DNA of 64,000 nt from Dolomedes plantarius (GCA_907164885.2 OU015500.1:48856033-48920032); one strand, 5' to 3'. Shown: positions 44,246 to 57,206, numbered from the stretch's first letter. The notes: a model not told the origin generated them from the letters alone. Program-made: numbers and translations.

Positions 44246-45649
44246 TTTCAGAAATTCGTATTTAAGCGATTAGAAAGTAATGCTAAGAAAACTACTTTAA
44301 ACTGAAATAGGATTTAACATCGCGACTACTAAAAGATGAGTCAAGAGTGATGGGGTGTGGAGTGCCTGGGTTCTATAGGAGTGTATATTTTTTTACAAGA
44401 TCCTTGTGAGTAACTCTACCGTATTTGGTCCAAAGTTGTCAAACGGTTTAGGTTAGCTCTTGAAACAAACATATAGACATAATTTAAATTTTATATACAG
44501 CGATAGATAAGATTATGCTAGCAAACTTACTACTAAGCAAAATTTTTCCACACGAAATATTTCATACCCTTTAAACAATACTAGCAGAACAAAAACGTGA
44601 CTTAATATTGTAACATAGAATTCGTTTATTTACATCTGTTTAAACTAACATTCACCTAATCTGAACAGTTTTATAATGTCCATTAATTAAAATGATGCAT
44701 TTGAAATATACGTGAGTCTTGAAGGAAATTAAAGTCGCAGCTAACAGAAGAACTTTACGATAGTAAACAGCAGGGAATTCCAGAGAAAAAAATATCGACT
44801 GCAAAGACTCGGAAACCTTTTAACTTAAACTTGAGAGCATGTTTTATCTAAAGCGCCATTATTTATTTATTTTTTTTTTTGCATTGAGTTTTTCAATTTC
44901 CTTTTCCGAAAGCAGGGTACTAGTTCCAAAATGAAGAGCCAAAAATCTTAAAGTGAAAAAAAAAAAAAAAAAAAAAAAAAAAAGGAAAACGAGCGTGGGA
45001 GTTTTAAGTTTAAGGAATTCAAACATACCATTTTCTACTGCTGTCTGATTGTTTGACAACGTTTCAACTTCCAAAAAATTTGCCCGGACGAAATCGTCGA
45101 CGAAATTTTATATACGCTCATCCCATGAACACTTCTCAGTGCGAATTTATTATCATTACTAAGATTACAAACAACGGCTATTTCCCGTCTTTTGTGAGTA
45201 GTATAGTTTTTCAATAAGAGAATTACCTATGTATATATTTTTAATGATATTAACTACAGTAATTAAACTTTACATTTAACATAGTAGCAATACTTTTTAA
45301 TGTAATGTCCTAAAATGTTACTATGTTAAAACTCACTTTAACAGATTTCCGTGACTATTTAATGTGTTTTAAACGTTAAAAACTTAAAACCTGAAATGCA
45401 TAGAAACTTTAATGCAAAATGATGAGTTTTAACTCATAATGATTTAATACTAACCTCACGATTTCCAAAAGTTTCCCGTACTCCAGTAATTTGTCAGTTT
45501 GCTTTAAAAACACGCAACTTTCCTTCATTAAAACATAGAATAATTTCGTTATAAGATATTTATGACATAGGATAACTGTTCATTTTACGTACGATTACGT
45601 ACGTTCATGGTTCAAAGGTTTTATTTATTTTAATATCGACGACGCAACA
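44246..45649. other. AT-rich non-coding stretch with poly-A run
   Basis: No gene is recognised. About 28 A occur at 44956-44983 without an identifiable retroposon upstream. Confidence 0.5.
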
Positions 45650-46350
45650 CAGCAACTGTTATTCAATATAACGAATCCATGTTATGAAGAGGGAAATATC
45701 AATATAACTTTTATAAATATAAAAACAACATTTAGAAAAAATCAATATAACATCGGGTATATCGAATTTACTTTATATACATTGGTTGGCTATTTGAGAC
45801 AGCTACGGTTATTCATACTGACTTTATACTACGGTTATTCATACTGAGTACTGATATAACGAATGTATGATATGTAGCAGAAACACCAATAAAACGGCTG
45901 CACATATTGAATGGAATATCAACGCTAGCTTTCTGGAATACCACTATAACGAATGTATGTAATACTATTCCAAATAACATCATAATGAATGAACGTACTG
46001 AGTAAAATAACATTTAACCGAATATTTGACATTCAGTATCTATATAACATTACCAATATATTAGTATTTTGAACGCACGTCTTATTGAACGTTAAATTTG
46101 CAAGAAATATCAGTTTAAAATTATTTAACAATTCCGTAATATTAGTTTAAGGAATGTACTTAAACTGTGCGGAATATCAGTACAACGAATTTAGCAATAT
46201 TGTATTAAATATTAGTATACCGTATATGCCAATAAATACTGTGTGGAATACCATTCCATTCTGAAATATCAGTATGAAGAGTGCCCATTGATATCAGCCG
46301 CAATAACAGTATAACATTTATGAAACATCCGTGAAATGAATATACGTTCT
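45650..46350. repeat. Degenerate short tandem repeat based on GGAATATCAGTATAACGAATG
   Basis: Variants of GAAATATCA(G/A)TATAAC and TATAACGAATGTATG recur at about 45665, 45715, 45853, 45910, 45950, 46105, 46180 and 46265 with irregular spacing. The pattern looks like a much-decayed array and is non-coding. Confidence 0.45.
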
Positions 46351-46602
46351 GCTGATCAGAGCATTCAACTCTGCCAGTTCTTTGGGTTCTCAGAGCGTTG
46401 CTATTTTATATTCTATGTCCTCAATCTGCTTACTACCGCAACATCAGATGCAGTAGCCCAGATCCATTTAATGTGCCTGCATTTCGTGTAGGTAAGAATA
46501 TTTTTCGAAATTACTCGTACACACAGAAATCGAACCCATGAACTCGCAAACACATCTCCTTTTGGCCAGCGAAGACTCAAGTCTTTCCAGTAACTGGACT
46601 CA
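46351..46602. other. Non-coding, weak tRNA-like segment on the minus strand
   Basis: The minus strand near 46520-46545 has CATGGGTTCGATTTCTG, a B-box-like sequence. The A-box side is poor. It could be an old tRNA-derived SINE fragment. Confidence 0.3.
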
Positions 46603-46606
46603 TTAA

Positions 46607-47071
<465 letters not shown>

Positions 47072-47075
47072 TTAA

Positions 47076-47991
47076 TGAAAATAAAAAAGAAGCCTCTTTC
47101 TGTCTACAAATTTAGTGCCTTTTCAATACTAAGTTTATTTTGTTTCAGAATCCAACATATACCGCCTGTAACATGTTTAATTTCTATTACGTAATGCATA
47201 TCTAAATTTTGATCCATACTGGATAATGACACGTGAACTTTGCAACGGATATTGCATAAATTTAGTCGGATTCAAATTACTTTTCCTATTTTCTATTTAC
47301 TACTTGCATAAACGTTTTGGGGTATTATTTTTTAGTTTTTAGTTAGAGCCGCACAAAACTTTAATCCTCTGTCTCGCCGATTTAATGAAATTCTGCTCTC
47401 GAAACACTTTAACCGGCTACATTTTGTAAATAAAAAAAATTAAACTGTCAGGTTTTTTGCACACTATTTATGAGCTTTTTGAATTTTTATCGCATTCTTT
47501 GGGAGTAAAATACTATCGCCAAAATTCATGGTTGACTAGGATGCGAAGAAAAAAAAATCTAATTTTAGGCTAGCGTTCGCAATATGTTTCCTAGCAATTT
47601 TTACGTGTCATTAGCGTTTTTTTCCCTTCTTTTTCACTAATGCGTTAGCATCAGTTTTTCTTATAAGAACATTTCAGATTTTTTGGTATTTTGAAAAAGT
47701 GTTTTAGTGCAGTTACTCTTTTACGTGTGGATTAAGATTTAAATAGTTTGCTCTATGTAATGAATCTCTTTCTTTACTTCTTAAGCCAGCAGATTTTACT
47801 TTAAGGAGAGGATTAAAATTTACTATTCTTTTTCTTTGGAAAGAAAATATTACCAGCTACCTCTCTTCCTAAAAAAATTATTAGTCTTTAGTATGTCAAA
47901 TGTTTAGTCATAACAAATAAAAAGTAATGCTCAAGTATGCATACTAATCACGTCACTTGGAGCAATAATGAAAGTACGAAGCTTTGCTACA
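47076..47991. other. AT-rich non-coding stretch
   Basis: No gene or element is recognised. Confidence 0.5.
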
Positions 47992-47999
47992 TCTGCAAG

Positions 48000-48450
48000 C
48001 AGGGCCCGATTTAGAAAATTCTTTACTAAGGCACAACTCGGGATGGAGGCCCCCTAACACTGATGTGGGCGTAAAATTTCCAAAATTGACACACAAAAAA
48101 TAAATAATCATATATCATTGTGAAGTACCATTTTACCAAGAATTGGTTGTTTGAAGCGTAGAAGCCTAAAAACATTATCAAATAACAAAAAGCAGTACAA
48201 CAAATTAACTTCATCATTAAAACACCAACAAAATACAATCAGAAAAACTTATTAATCCCTTATATACACTATAACATACATATGATGAATTAATCAATCA
48301 AATTTGAAAGGATATATAAAAAGAATTGCTATTAAAAAAGATAAAATCAAAAAGATTGAATTGGGAATTTTTTCTTTCTTTTCTTTTAAAATAAATTTTT
48401 TTGGGCCCCTAGGCCCGGGCCTACCGGGCCTAATGGAAAATCAGGCCCTG
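48000..48450. mobile_element. hAT-type MITE with 8-bp target duplication
   Basis: The 451-bp element has termini CAGGGCCCGATTTAG and, on the other strand, CAGGGCCTGATTTTCC. The flanks are TCTGCAAG (47992-47999) and TGTGCAAG (48451-48458), one mismatch. It belongs to the same family as 39822-40320, in the same orientation. It is non-coding. Confidence 0.85.
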
Positions 48451-48714
48451 TGTGCAAGTGCACCAATGACTGATGTTAACACTTAATAAGCGTACTATTT
48501 TCCACATACGTGCTTTGGGGTAGACATCTAAAAAATTACGTAATATTTAAAATTGTCGTCGGAAATCAATAAAATGTTTTGATTTATACTCACTATTAAC
48601 AACAGGTTCAATTTATTGGTGACATCACATTAAAAAATACCAAGATAATGTCTGAATTTCAAAAACGAAATAAATAACTTTTTAGGAATGCGTCGCATGT
48701 AAATAATGCTATTT

Positions 48715-49041
48715 TTAAGAACATAAAATATTCCCGACTCCCACAAAACGCACTGACGAAGTGAAACCGATCTTTTCCTTGTCGCAGATAACTGTTGCAG
48801 AGGTAAACACGAAATATTCCGTCGCTCGCGAATAAATTGTCAATCCATACACGTTGCGATGAGTCAAACTCTTAACAAATTTATAGACTTCATGCAAGAT
48901 CCCTTTAACAGCGAGTGGCATCATACAGTGACTCAGGCAGCAGTTACCCGAACGGGGACAGTTCAAAGAAGCAAGTAACATCAAGAGAGGTATTACGGAA
49001 AGCGGAAATATTACATTAAGAAGAATTAAGAAAACAATCAA
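48715..49041 (-). CDS. Candidate small secreted protein or first coding exon, unidentified
   Basis: A 108-codon open frame starts at an ATG at 49041. Residues 1-25 (MIVFLILLNVIFPLSVIPLL...) are strongly hydrophobic and look like a signal peptide. A Cys-bearing segment follows, CPRSGNCCLSHC, then a mixed-composition region (FVKSLTHRNVYGLTIYSRAT) with two further Cys. The DNA is less AT-rich than its flanks. TCA|GTGCGT and TTT|GTGGGA near the 3' end could be splice donors, so the true exon may stop there. I do not recognise the family and claim no function. It could equally be a chance ORF. Confidence 0.3.
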   Translation of the reverse strand: MIVFLILLNVIFPLSVIPLLMLLASLNCPRSGNCCLSHCMMPLAVKGILHEVYKFVKSLTHRNVYGLTIYSRATEYFVFTSATVICDKEKIGFTSSVRFVGVGNILCS

Positions 49042-50542
49042 TCATGACTGTCGGAACCGTTTTCGCGTAGAGTCATCATAGCTTTAAACGATGACTCGGT
49101 AATAATTCAGGGATGGCTTACGATATTGTCAGCAAAAGAATGAGGTACAATTTTGGATAAGGAAATTTCTAGCTATAATTAACTAGGAAGAATTCAAAGT
49201 ATGTACAAATAAGTGCTAATGAGGCTATTCTTCCGTTACGACGCGTGAATAACATAATGAACCTCTTTCGGTAAGTTCAGTTTAATTTATTTATGTATTT
49301 TGACGGTGTATTTTTCGCTTTATATAATATAATTTCATTTTTAATTACATATTTATATAATTTTAATTAAATTATTTTATGTCATAATCATAATTTTAAT
49401 AATTTTTATTTTTATTTAAAAAAATATTTCATTTCTAATTATATAATTTATGTAATTTTCAATTACTTATTTTTAAGTCATAATTATAATCTTTTTGGCA
49501 GTTTTAATATAAAACTGCTTATGCTACTTTGAAGAATCAAGCAAAAAATAGAAAATATCAGGCGCTTCAAGTACTGTTACTAATCATTATTTTATGTGAC
49601 TATCAATTTGTTCACAACGATTTGTCCATCTGAATGTAATCTCATGCAGTTGGCCTTGATAATAATAATTTCAATTATGTATATAAATTTACACACAGAA
49701 AAATAGCCATCTTCATTTTTTTTGTTTTTGTTTTTGTGAACGTATGGTATAATTTGGTTGCAAAGTGGGTGAAAATATAGACTGCCAAATTTTTGTTTTA
49801 TTTCGAATCGCTTTCGAATTAGACATCTGCTTAAAGAAGACACCTAATAAATGTCATTACTATAAAAATTCTCTTCAATGATATCATATAAAATATTTAA
49901 CATTGCTTCTATTACAGTTTTGAAAAAGGAAAAACGTTAGTTAAACTAAATTTTTCGTTTGCAATGTGATAAAGTCATAATAAATACAAAAAAAAAAAAA
50001 TTCATAAATATCCTCCTCATTCAGGAACATGCCTAAATTATAATAAATCATGAAAATATTGTTTACTGTGATTTCATACATGGCTTAACATTAATATTCT
50101 TTTACACGAATTGTTCTTAACAATGAGTAGCAATTACCTTTATATCCCGTCTAATTTAAATAACTGCACAAAGTCATAAAGTAAGCTAGTTATTATTTGA
50201 TTACATGAAGCATTAAACTTATTAGAAGCCCCAGTAAATTTAATCTTTTCTTCTTTTCTCCATTTTTTCCCTTTAATTATTTGCAGTAAAAGTAATTGTA
50301 GCTTGATGCTTAATGAAGCTTTATAAAAGTGCTTTATTCCTTAACTCCTCACATTTTCTCACCTTCTATTTTATTCTTGAAATTTCCAGAGCGTGACAGC
50401 TCATAATCACGAATTATTGTTTCAAATTTAGACACTGTGAAGAACAGTGAAGATTTGAGGAAGCTGAAAAACGCAGTTCATTCTTTCCCAATGGTATTTT
50501 CAATCTGGTGGATCACAAAAGAGTTGAATAATTAGGAAATTA
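49042..50542. other. AT-rich non-coding stretch
   Basis: No gene is recognised. About 49315-49500 is very AT-rich and contains two imperfect direct repeats of roughly 105 bp around TAATTACATATTTATATAAT and TAATTATATAATTTATGTAA. Confidence 0.45.
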
Positions 50543-51165
50543 GTTTTGTTCTGGGTCTTTTACTACGCAAATTTCTAAAAGAAGTTTTGAATGAATTCGT
50601 GCATATGTAGGTTGTTTGTAAGGTATTGTCGATTCGCTGTCGTTGTAATGGTGCTTTGTTATTTAAATTTACCAAGTTTTTAACAGATATATGTCTGATA
50701 TGCTAACAAAAGAAACGTTGTTTGTTTGCATTCAACCATTCCTTAGGGAAATTTCGTGAGTCTTTCTTTCTTTTTTTTCGAAAGGTACGACGAATAGGAT
50801 AATAAATATGCTTAAATAATTAATAATAGGATAATAATTATGCTTAAATATTCAATCTTATCAACACACCTTGATTACACTATCACTGGATATACCAAAA
50901 GAGTTATTGAAGTAAAAGATAGAATTAAATTATCGAGTTGGGTAACACTAACTACAAGAATCGAAACAGTTCCAAAGGCGAAATCAGAAAAAAAAAAACT
51001 CCAAGTGGCTTTGATATTATCCGAGAGAAAGGGATTATGCAACAGATTACAGAGACATTGTAACTCTTTATGAGTCTAAATCTCGAACTCGGACGATCAG
51101 GTGACCTTCAGTGTCTGAGTTACTTGTGTCAGTCGGAGCTCAATCTGATATTGGCTCTGTCTCTC
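50543..51165 (+). repeat. Tandem segmental duplication, copy A (uninterrupted)
   Basis: This pairs with the stretch from 51170. Shared landmarks in order: TGAATGAATTCGTGC, CGTTGTAATGG, ATATATGTCTGA, GAAACGTTGTTTGTTTGCAT, AGAGTTATTGAAGTA, ATCGAGTTG(G)GTAACACTA and GAATCGAAACAGTTCC. Copies are clearly homologous but diverged. No conserved reading frame is shared, since copy A has stops where copy B is open. Copy A preserves the site where an LTR inserted in copy B. Confidence 0.8.
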
Positions 51166-51169
51166 TCTG

Positions 51170-52440
51170 TTTTGTTCTGAATCTTTGAACTACGGAAATT
51201 TCCATAAGCAGTGTTGAATGAATTCGTGCGTACATGGGTTGTGTGTAAACTGTTGTCGACTCTCTCTCGTTGTAATGGAGCTGTGCTATTTAAATTTATT
51301 TACTCATTTTTTAATGGATATATGTCTGAAATTTTAACAAAGGAAACGTTGTTTGTTTGCATTCAACCATTTCTCTGGGAAATTTCGTCTGAGATTTTTT
51401 ACGAGAAGAACTGCGATTGATATTTTATATTTTCGATGTTATCAGCACACACTAATTTAAAATATCTCAGGGTGGACTGAAAGAGTTATTGAAGTAGGAA
51501 AAAAAATTAGAATATCGAGTTGAGTAACACTACTGTGACGCTCCTAAGCAAGCGTCTCTTCAAAATGTTATCTGTTGTGAGTTCGTTAAGAAACAGCTTT
51601 CGGTACACAGCCACAATATTTATTTACAACAAACAAGGACAGACATCTAAGACATATTGTTCCGTTTTCTGGGTTCGATGGGACTGAATAAATTCTCATC
51701 AGAAAGTGCACACAAAATAAAATTTATTATTCTGTAAATTCTTCAGGCGCATACACAAATACTAACAGAAAACACGTAACAAGTCTTATATACAACAGAA
51801 AACTCTAAAAACACAAATCAGGATAACAGAGTCTTCAATACAATTCACGCCTAACGCACTTTCAATACATTCAATACGCAGCAGAAAAGTACACTGAGTT
51901 AAAATGCCATTGTCAGGTATATTTATAGACTTCCGGCCAGCTAGAAAGTTCCGGAACCTTCTGGAAAGGTCCAGAAGCTTGGCGACCATTTGGCGCCATA
52001 TCGCCAAATTTGGTGACCAAAATAAGTCACCAAATCCATCGCCAATTTGGCGATAGCTCTCATATTTGGCAAGATTACCATCGACTCCTGAAATTCTTAA
52101 CAATATTAACAGTAACTTGCTACATCATCGTCTGATTTCTCAGTACAGAACTAGCTAGTTCTCCACAGACTTCAAACTTCAGAGGCGCTCACAGCGCTCT
52201 CTTTTACCGAAATTCTCATTGGCCGCAACAACTACTACAAAGAGACAAAACAGTTCCGAGGTCGAAAGTATACTGAGTCCGAAAGTGACGCGAGTCACAC
52301 GGGCTTAGAAAGCTTCTGTGAGAAAACGAAGATATAACAGGTCACAGGAACAGCGTTACTTTTTGATTCTAAAACTCAGTCTCAGACGATGAGGTTAATT
52401 TCAGCGCCAGGGTCAGTCTGGAACTCATTCTAGGATTGCC
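51170..52440 (+). repeat. Tandem segmental duplication, copy B (split by a solo LTR)
   Basis: It is homologous to 50543-51165 in the same orientation. The sequence is continuous with copy A up to GTAACACTAC (51533), interrupted by a 697-bp LTR, and resumes at ACTACTACAAAGAGACAAAA (52231). Without the LTR the copy is about 570 bp. Confidence 0.8.
51534..52230 (-). mobile_element. Solo LTR with 5-bp target duplication
   Basis: The 697-bp sequence has termini TGTTGCGGCC and GCGTCACA on the minus strand (TG...CA). It is flanked by ACTAC on both sides (51529-51533 and 52231-52235). Comparison with copy A gives the empty site. The body contains repeated GCCAAATTTGG / TTGGCGA motifs. A related degraded LTR lies at about 58795-59390. 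No internal region remains, as expected after LTR-LTR recombination. Confidence 0.85.
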
Positions 52441-52680
52441 CCCTCCCTTTCTCTCTCCAAGCATAATGCGGGGAGTAAAGAATCGAATCGTTAGCAGCAA
52501 GCTAATTCTGCGAAAACATTTTACCAGAGAATTTTTATGGAAAGAAATATAAATGTAATTTTAAACTAAAAAAAAAAGTTTAAAATTAGTTGCCAAAAGT
52601 GTTTAGCAACTCAAACAGTTAGATGACGCCTGGGTCCCAATTATTCAGGGCTCTCCAGGACTTATCCGGAAATTGCCAAG

Positions 52681-53378
52681 GGTCCAGGACATATTTAAAA
52701 AAAATTATTGAGTAATTTTTTTAAATTTTTTGTGATGATTAATCATATAATTTGTAAACAAAATTGCATCATAAAATTTCTCATAAAAATTTTAAAAAAT
52801 TTAAAAATTAAAATTTTTTTAAAAAGTGGGGTAATTTAAAATCGTTATAATTTGTAATATTGTTTGTCGAATTTCAAATTTTTTTCATATAATTAAACAG
52901 ATATATATAAGCTTTAATTTTGATTCAGAATTTTTAAAAATATTGATTTAGAAAAAATAAAAATATTTAGAGTAAAAATTTCCCAAAAAATTATGTAACT
53001 TATTTTTAAAAAATCATATTTTCAAAAGTAAATAATTTTTTTCAAATTTGCTGAATCGAAATTAAAGTAAAATAATTGAAAAAAACATATTCTAAGTTTG
53101 AACCATTTATCTTTAACGGTTCTTGACTTATAACAATTTAAAGACGAGAAATGGTGAAGAAACCCATCATGCAGAAAAGCGCATTGAAATGTTTAAACAA
53201 AGATTGACTGCTTTTAGAATGTTGCAAAAAAATAAAAATAAAATTAACATCTCCTAGTTATGCTTCTCTAGTTAAGATAAAAAGATGATTTAAACGTCAT
53301 TTTAAGTGGAAAAGAACACAAAATTTTTAATGCAATAAATTTTTTTTCGAAAATTTGAAGAATTTATTGTCCTGGACC
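52681..53378 (+). repeat. Long repeat with GGTCCAGGAC ends, copy 1 of an inverted pair
   Basis: The 698-bp stretch begins GGTCCAGGAC and ends GTCCTGGACC, short terminal inverted repeats extended imperfectly by AAAAAAATTATTG-like sequence. It is AT-rich and non-coding. The whole unit recurs inverted at 55305-55978, sharing for example TTTAACGGTTCTTGACTTAT. It is probably a non-autonomous DNA transposon. No target duplication was found. Confidence 0.7.
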
Positions 53379-55304
53379 TCCTTAAATTTTTCATTTAAAG
53401 GACAAAATATTATTGAAAGTGAGTAAAATTAACATTTCAGTTACAAAATAAGAACTTGTAATAAGAGCGTGTGTCCCCGAAATACAGAGTAACTCGAACG
53501 GTATGACCTCTGAGCCTGAATTATTCAGATATCCCATGACTAATTTTGACATTGCCTTAAATTCTTCATTTAAAAGGCAAAAAATTACACAAAAAGAAAG
53601 AGGCGTTACTTACCAGCTAATTTTGCAGCGAAAGAGAGGCATACACAGTACGTTTTACAGGATTTTAAGGAGGAAAACTTAACTGAGATACTGATGCCTT
53701 GTAGCGAGATGGAAAAGGAATATTATCTAGAAATAAGAACTTTATTGTTCTTCAATCGCAGCAGGAATTTGTCTTTTCGATATTCGTCTATTTCACACCT
53801 TGAATCTGTTCGTTTCTTTATTATGGGATCGTTATATCAATGAACCAACATTTGTGAGGGGACCACACAAGAACGTATATGCCCTAGTCAAGATTCGAAC
53901 CTACACCACTTTTTGGAAGCTCGTGAAGCTAACCACTATAATGATGTGCAGTGCAGATATAAAGCGTGTGGCCACAGGGAGTACCTACTTCGTAAAATAT
54001 GTTAACAGGAGTTACGGTAAACTGAAAGAGGTAAAAGATATTTTCATACGAAAAAGGGAAAATTAAAATTTGGAATAAAAGCTAAATTTTACCGAAATAA
54101 TACTTTTTAATTCCCTTTATCAAAGATGGTTCGAGAGCAGAGGTTTTATAATTTGAAGTTCCCATGGAAAAGTTTTATTTTCATTTTCTCATTTTAATGA
54201 GCATGCAGTCTAATGACCATGCAATCACATGTAATTGCGATTGTTAGCGATTAAAAAATGCTCCGAGCGAGTAAAATGAAGGTAGCTCTGAAATAAATAA
54301 TGCAAAGAAGATCTTTAATTTGAAGCATTTTAAAACAATTTAAGAAGTTGGAAATAACGCTTCCCGATACACAGTTCAGCCAATTTTTAATGACCCAGTT
54401 AAATATGCAAAGAAATGTTGCATGCGTTTGGCATTTGGTTTCTTTTAAACTCTAGTCACGCAACGTACCCCCCGGCTTTTGATTTTAATAATAAATTGAA
54501 TAAAAGTTTGAACCTAGCTGTTCAAAGATAAATTCAAACGGCTTTGGAAAAAAAAAGTTTTAAAGTTTAGTAATCAGTAATGGGAAGAACTTAAATTACT
54601 TATAGTTAAATTCAATGTTCTGAAAAATTCTATTGCTGTTTTTAAAAGTAATATAAGTATTATAATACACATGATTTATCGAGAGAATGCTGCTCTTAAT
54701 TAATTCCCTTTTTTTCCAAATTTTATATGACTTTAAAATATTTAGAGAATACTTTTCCGTAACAATAATTCATCAGCTTAACCCAGAACAATTATTTTGC
54801 TTGAAAGTAACCTAATTTCATTGTAAGTTAAAATTTATCTCAAGAAAGTTACAGAACAAATAAATGCTGATTAATAAACTGAGAATCGTTTATTAATTAG
54901 CATTTATTTGTAAGCTATCATTAAATTTTTCTTTTCCTGATATGAGTGAGATAGCCAAATATCTACAGAAATAACATATCCTCAGCAAAAGAGTTAAAAT
55001 AACTATAGAATATTTAATTTTTTCTTTTAAAGGGAGTATTTACAAAAGAATCTCAAAGGACTTGAATAGAGACTTTCGATCAATATGGGAAGTTCCTATT
55101 TTTGGCAATTTTCCCTCATGGGTTTTTCAGTTATCAGTTGGAATTTTTTACTAGAGGCAAAATCTGAGTTCAACGAATTCATAACCTTAAACAATTTATA
55201 TGTGCTGAGCATTTATGTTTTCATGTAAAGGAATACACAGAAAAAGATTTCAAGCGAATTTAAATGATACTTTTGAAAATTTTCCCCACAGATTTTTTTA
55301 AGGG
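53379..55304. other. Spacer between the inverted repeat pair
   Basis: The spacer is non-coding apart from a SINE candidate at 53860-53965. CCTTAAATTTTTCATTTAAA (about 53380) recurs in variant form near 53551, a short direct repeat at the edge of copy 1. The rest is AT-rich with nothing recognised. Confidence 0.5.
53860..53965 (-). repeat. tRNA-derived SINE candidate
   Basis: On the minus strand TATAGTGGTTAGCTTCACGA (A-box side) is followed about 35 bp later by GTAGGTTCGAATCTTGAC (B-box). This is the spacing and sequence of an internal RNA polymerase III promoter. Acceptor-stem pairing is absent, so it is not a functional tRNA. It is probably a SINE head. No tail or target duplication was identified. 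Confidence 0.5.
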
Positions 55305-55978
55305 GGTCCAGGACACAAAATTCTTCAAAATTTCGAAAAAAATTATTGCATTAAAAGTTTTTCTGTTCTTTTCCACTTAAAATGATGTTTAAATTATGTT
55401 TCTATCTTAATTAGAGCAGGAGCAATTATTTTTTATTTTGCAACATTCTTATAGCAGATAATCTTTGTTTAAACCTTTAACTGCATTTTCTGCATGACGA
55501 ATTTTTTCACCATTTCTCGTCTTTAAATTGTTATAAGTCAAGAACCGTTAAAGATAAAAGGTTCAAATTTAGAACACGTCTTTTTCATTGATTGTACTTT
55601 AATTCTGATTCAGCAAAATTTGAAAAAAAAATTTGCTTTTGAAAATATGATTTTTTAAAAATAAGTTACATCATTTTTGAAAAAATTTTTACTCAAAATA
55701 TTTTAAATTTTTTTAAGATTAATATTTAAAAAAATGCTGAATCAAAATTAAAACTTATATATTTCTGTTTAATTAAATGAAAAAAATTTGAAATTCGACA
55801 AATAATATTTAGAGTTATAACGATTTTTAATTACCCACTTTTTTTTAATTTTTTAATTTTATAAAAACTTTGAGAAGTTTTATGTGATTTTGTTTACAAA
55901 TTATATGGTTAACCATCACAAAAAAAATCAAAATTTTAACCCAATAAATAAAAAGAAATTTGAATGTGTCTCGGAAAC
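55305..55978 (-). repeat. Long repeat with GGTCCAGGAC ends, copy 2 of an inverted pair
   Basis: This is the inverted counterpart of 52681-53378. It opens GGTCCAGGACACAAAATTCT and contains ATAAGTCAAGAACCGTTAAA. The far end (about TGTCTCGGAAACC) is decayed. It is diverged from copy 1 by scattered substitutions and small indels. It is non-coding. Confidence 0.7.
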
Positions 55979-57130
55979 CTTAACAATTATTTTCAATTGT
56001 GGTTTTTCGCATGCTTAAAACTACTATTTAACAAATGACAAGACGAGAGAAACCTCGTTTAAGTGTACTTTCATATTTAAAACTGGGCAAAGTCGATCTA
56101 TAGTCGTAAATGATACGGTACCTTTAATATGAGAAAACAGAAGAAAACTAGTGTCTCTAAAAGGCCACAGGTTACCGAGGAATATTTATTTTTAGCAGCA
56201 TTTCACCGTATGCTTTTCATTGAATTTAGACGGGAGACACAGAGTTCATTTCAGATTTTCATTGCTGCTATCTATCGGCTTAAAGACATACAGAAATCGT
56301 TCGAAAATTTTAGAAAAAGAAAAAAAAAATGAAACTGGGAAAAAAAAAATCGAATTTTTTTTTGTTTTTGTTAATCCCATAACATTTTTTAAAAAATCTC
56401 AGATGTCTTAATCTCATTGAATTCTGAATAACCCAATTTGGGGGGGGGGGGGGTTCTCATATGTTTAGTTCTCCCAAAAAGTAAAAAAACCCTTAAGTTC
56501 TTTGCAATATTGATATTATGTCGAATTCGCAATAACTATGATTAGTAACAATGACCCTGAGGGCCACTGATGTCGAGTCATTTTTCTCAGAAACATGAAT
56601 TTCTTTACATTTACAACTCACTTCATAGAACAATTCCTTAGTACAAGAGGACTTAGCAAGCCTAATTCGATACAGAAAACTTACGTCACGCCGCGCTTTT
56701 GCCGCGAGATTAAAAGGAAATCATATCAATTCATCAGCGAAGCTGCTGAGCGAGAAAAGCTGCCGGCTATAATCTTGTCACAGACGTGACTCAGGAGTCG
56801 AAAATCCACCTCCAAGGCCCACGAGATAAACAACCGTGGTATTTAGTTATCTCGTTGATTAATCACGTGCGGGACATACTGTTCCGAAGTGCTACGAGTT
56901 ATAATCCGAAAAACTAATTTTTTTTTAAATTCATAGTTTGTTGTAGAGTAATATCAAGGGGAAATATGAGATTACTTTTAGAGACGCTGCTAAACAGGTT
57001 AAACATTAGCGAGAATGGCAACCAATTATCGAAAACCGAAGCCAAGCAATGTCATCCTCTGACGTCATTCTTGAGAGTGGGTTATAACGCGTGAATGATA
57101 CAGGCAGAATGAATACAGACATCGCTTTAA
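55979..57130. other. Mostly unique non-coding DNA
   Basis: No gene is accepted; the frames at 56129-56332 and 56220-56411 are Lys-rich AT artefacts. A G-run lies at about 56441-56453. About 56560-56900 is more even in composition and could be single-copy regulatory DNA. Confidence 0.45.
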
Positions 57131-57206
57131 ATTCATTGTTCTCAAGAACGGGATTCGAACTCGGCTCTCCCATCCTCGAGGCTGGTATGCTACCATCTGA
57201 ACAATA
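57131..57206 (-). repeat. tRNA-like SINE head or tRNA pseudogene
   Basis: On the minus strand GGAGGGTATTGTTCAGATGG leads into an A-box-like TGTTCAGATGGTAGCA. About 33 bp later comes GAGTTCGAATCCCG, a very good B-box/T-arm. The 3' end TTCTTGA does not pair with the 5' GGAGGGT, so a working tRNA is unlikely. Confidence 0.5.
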
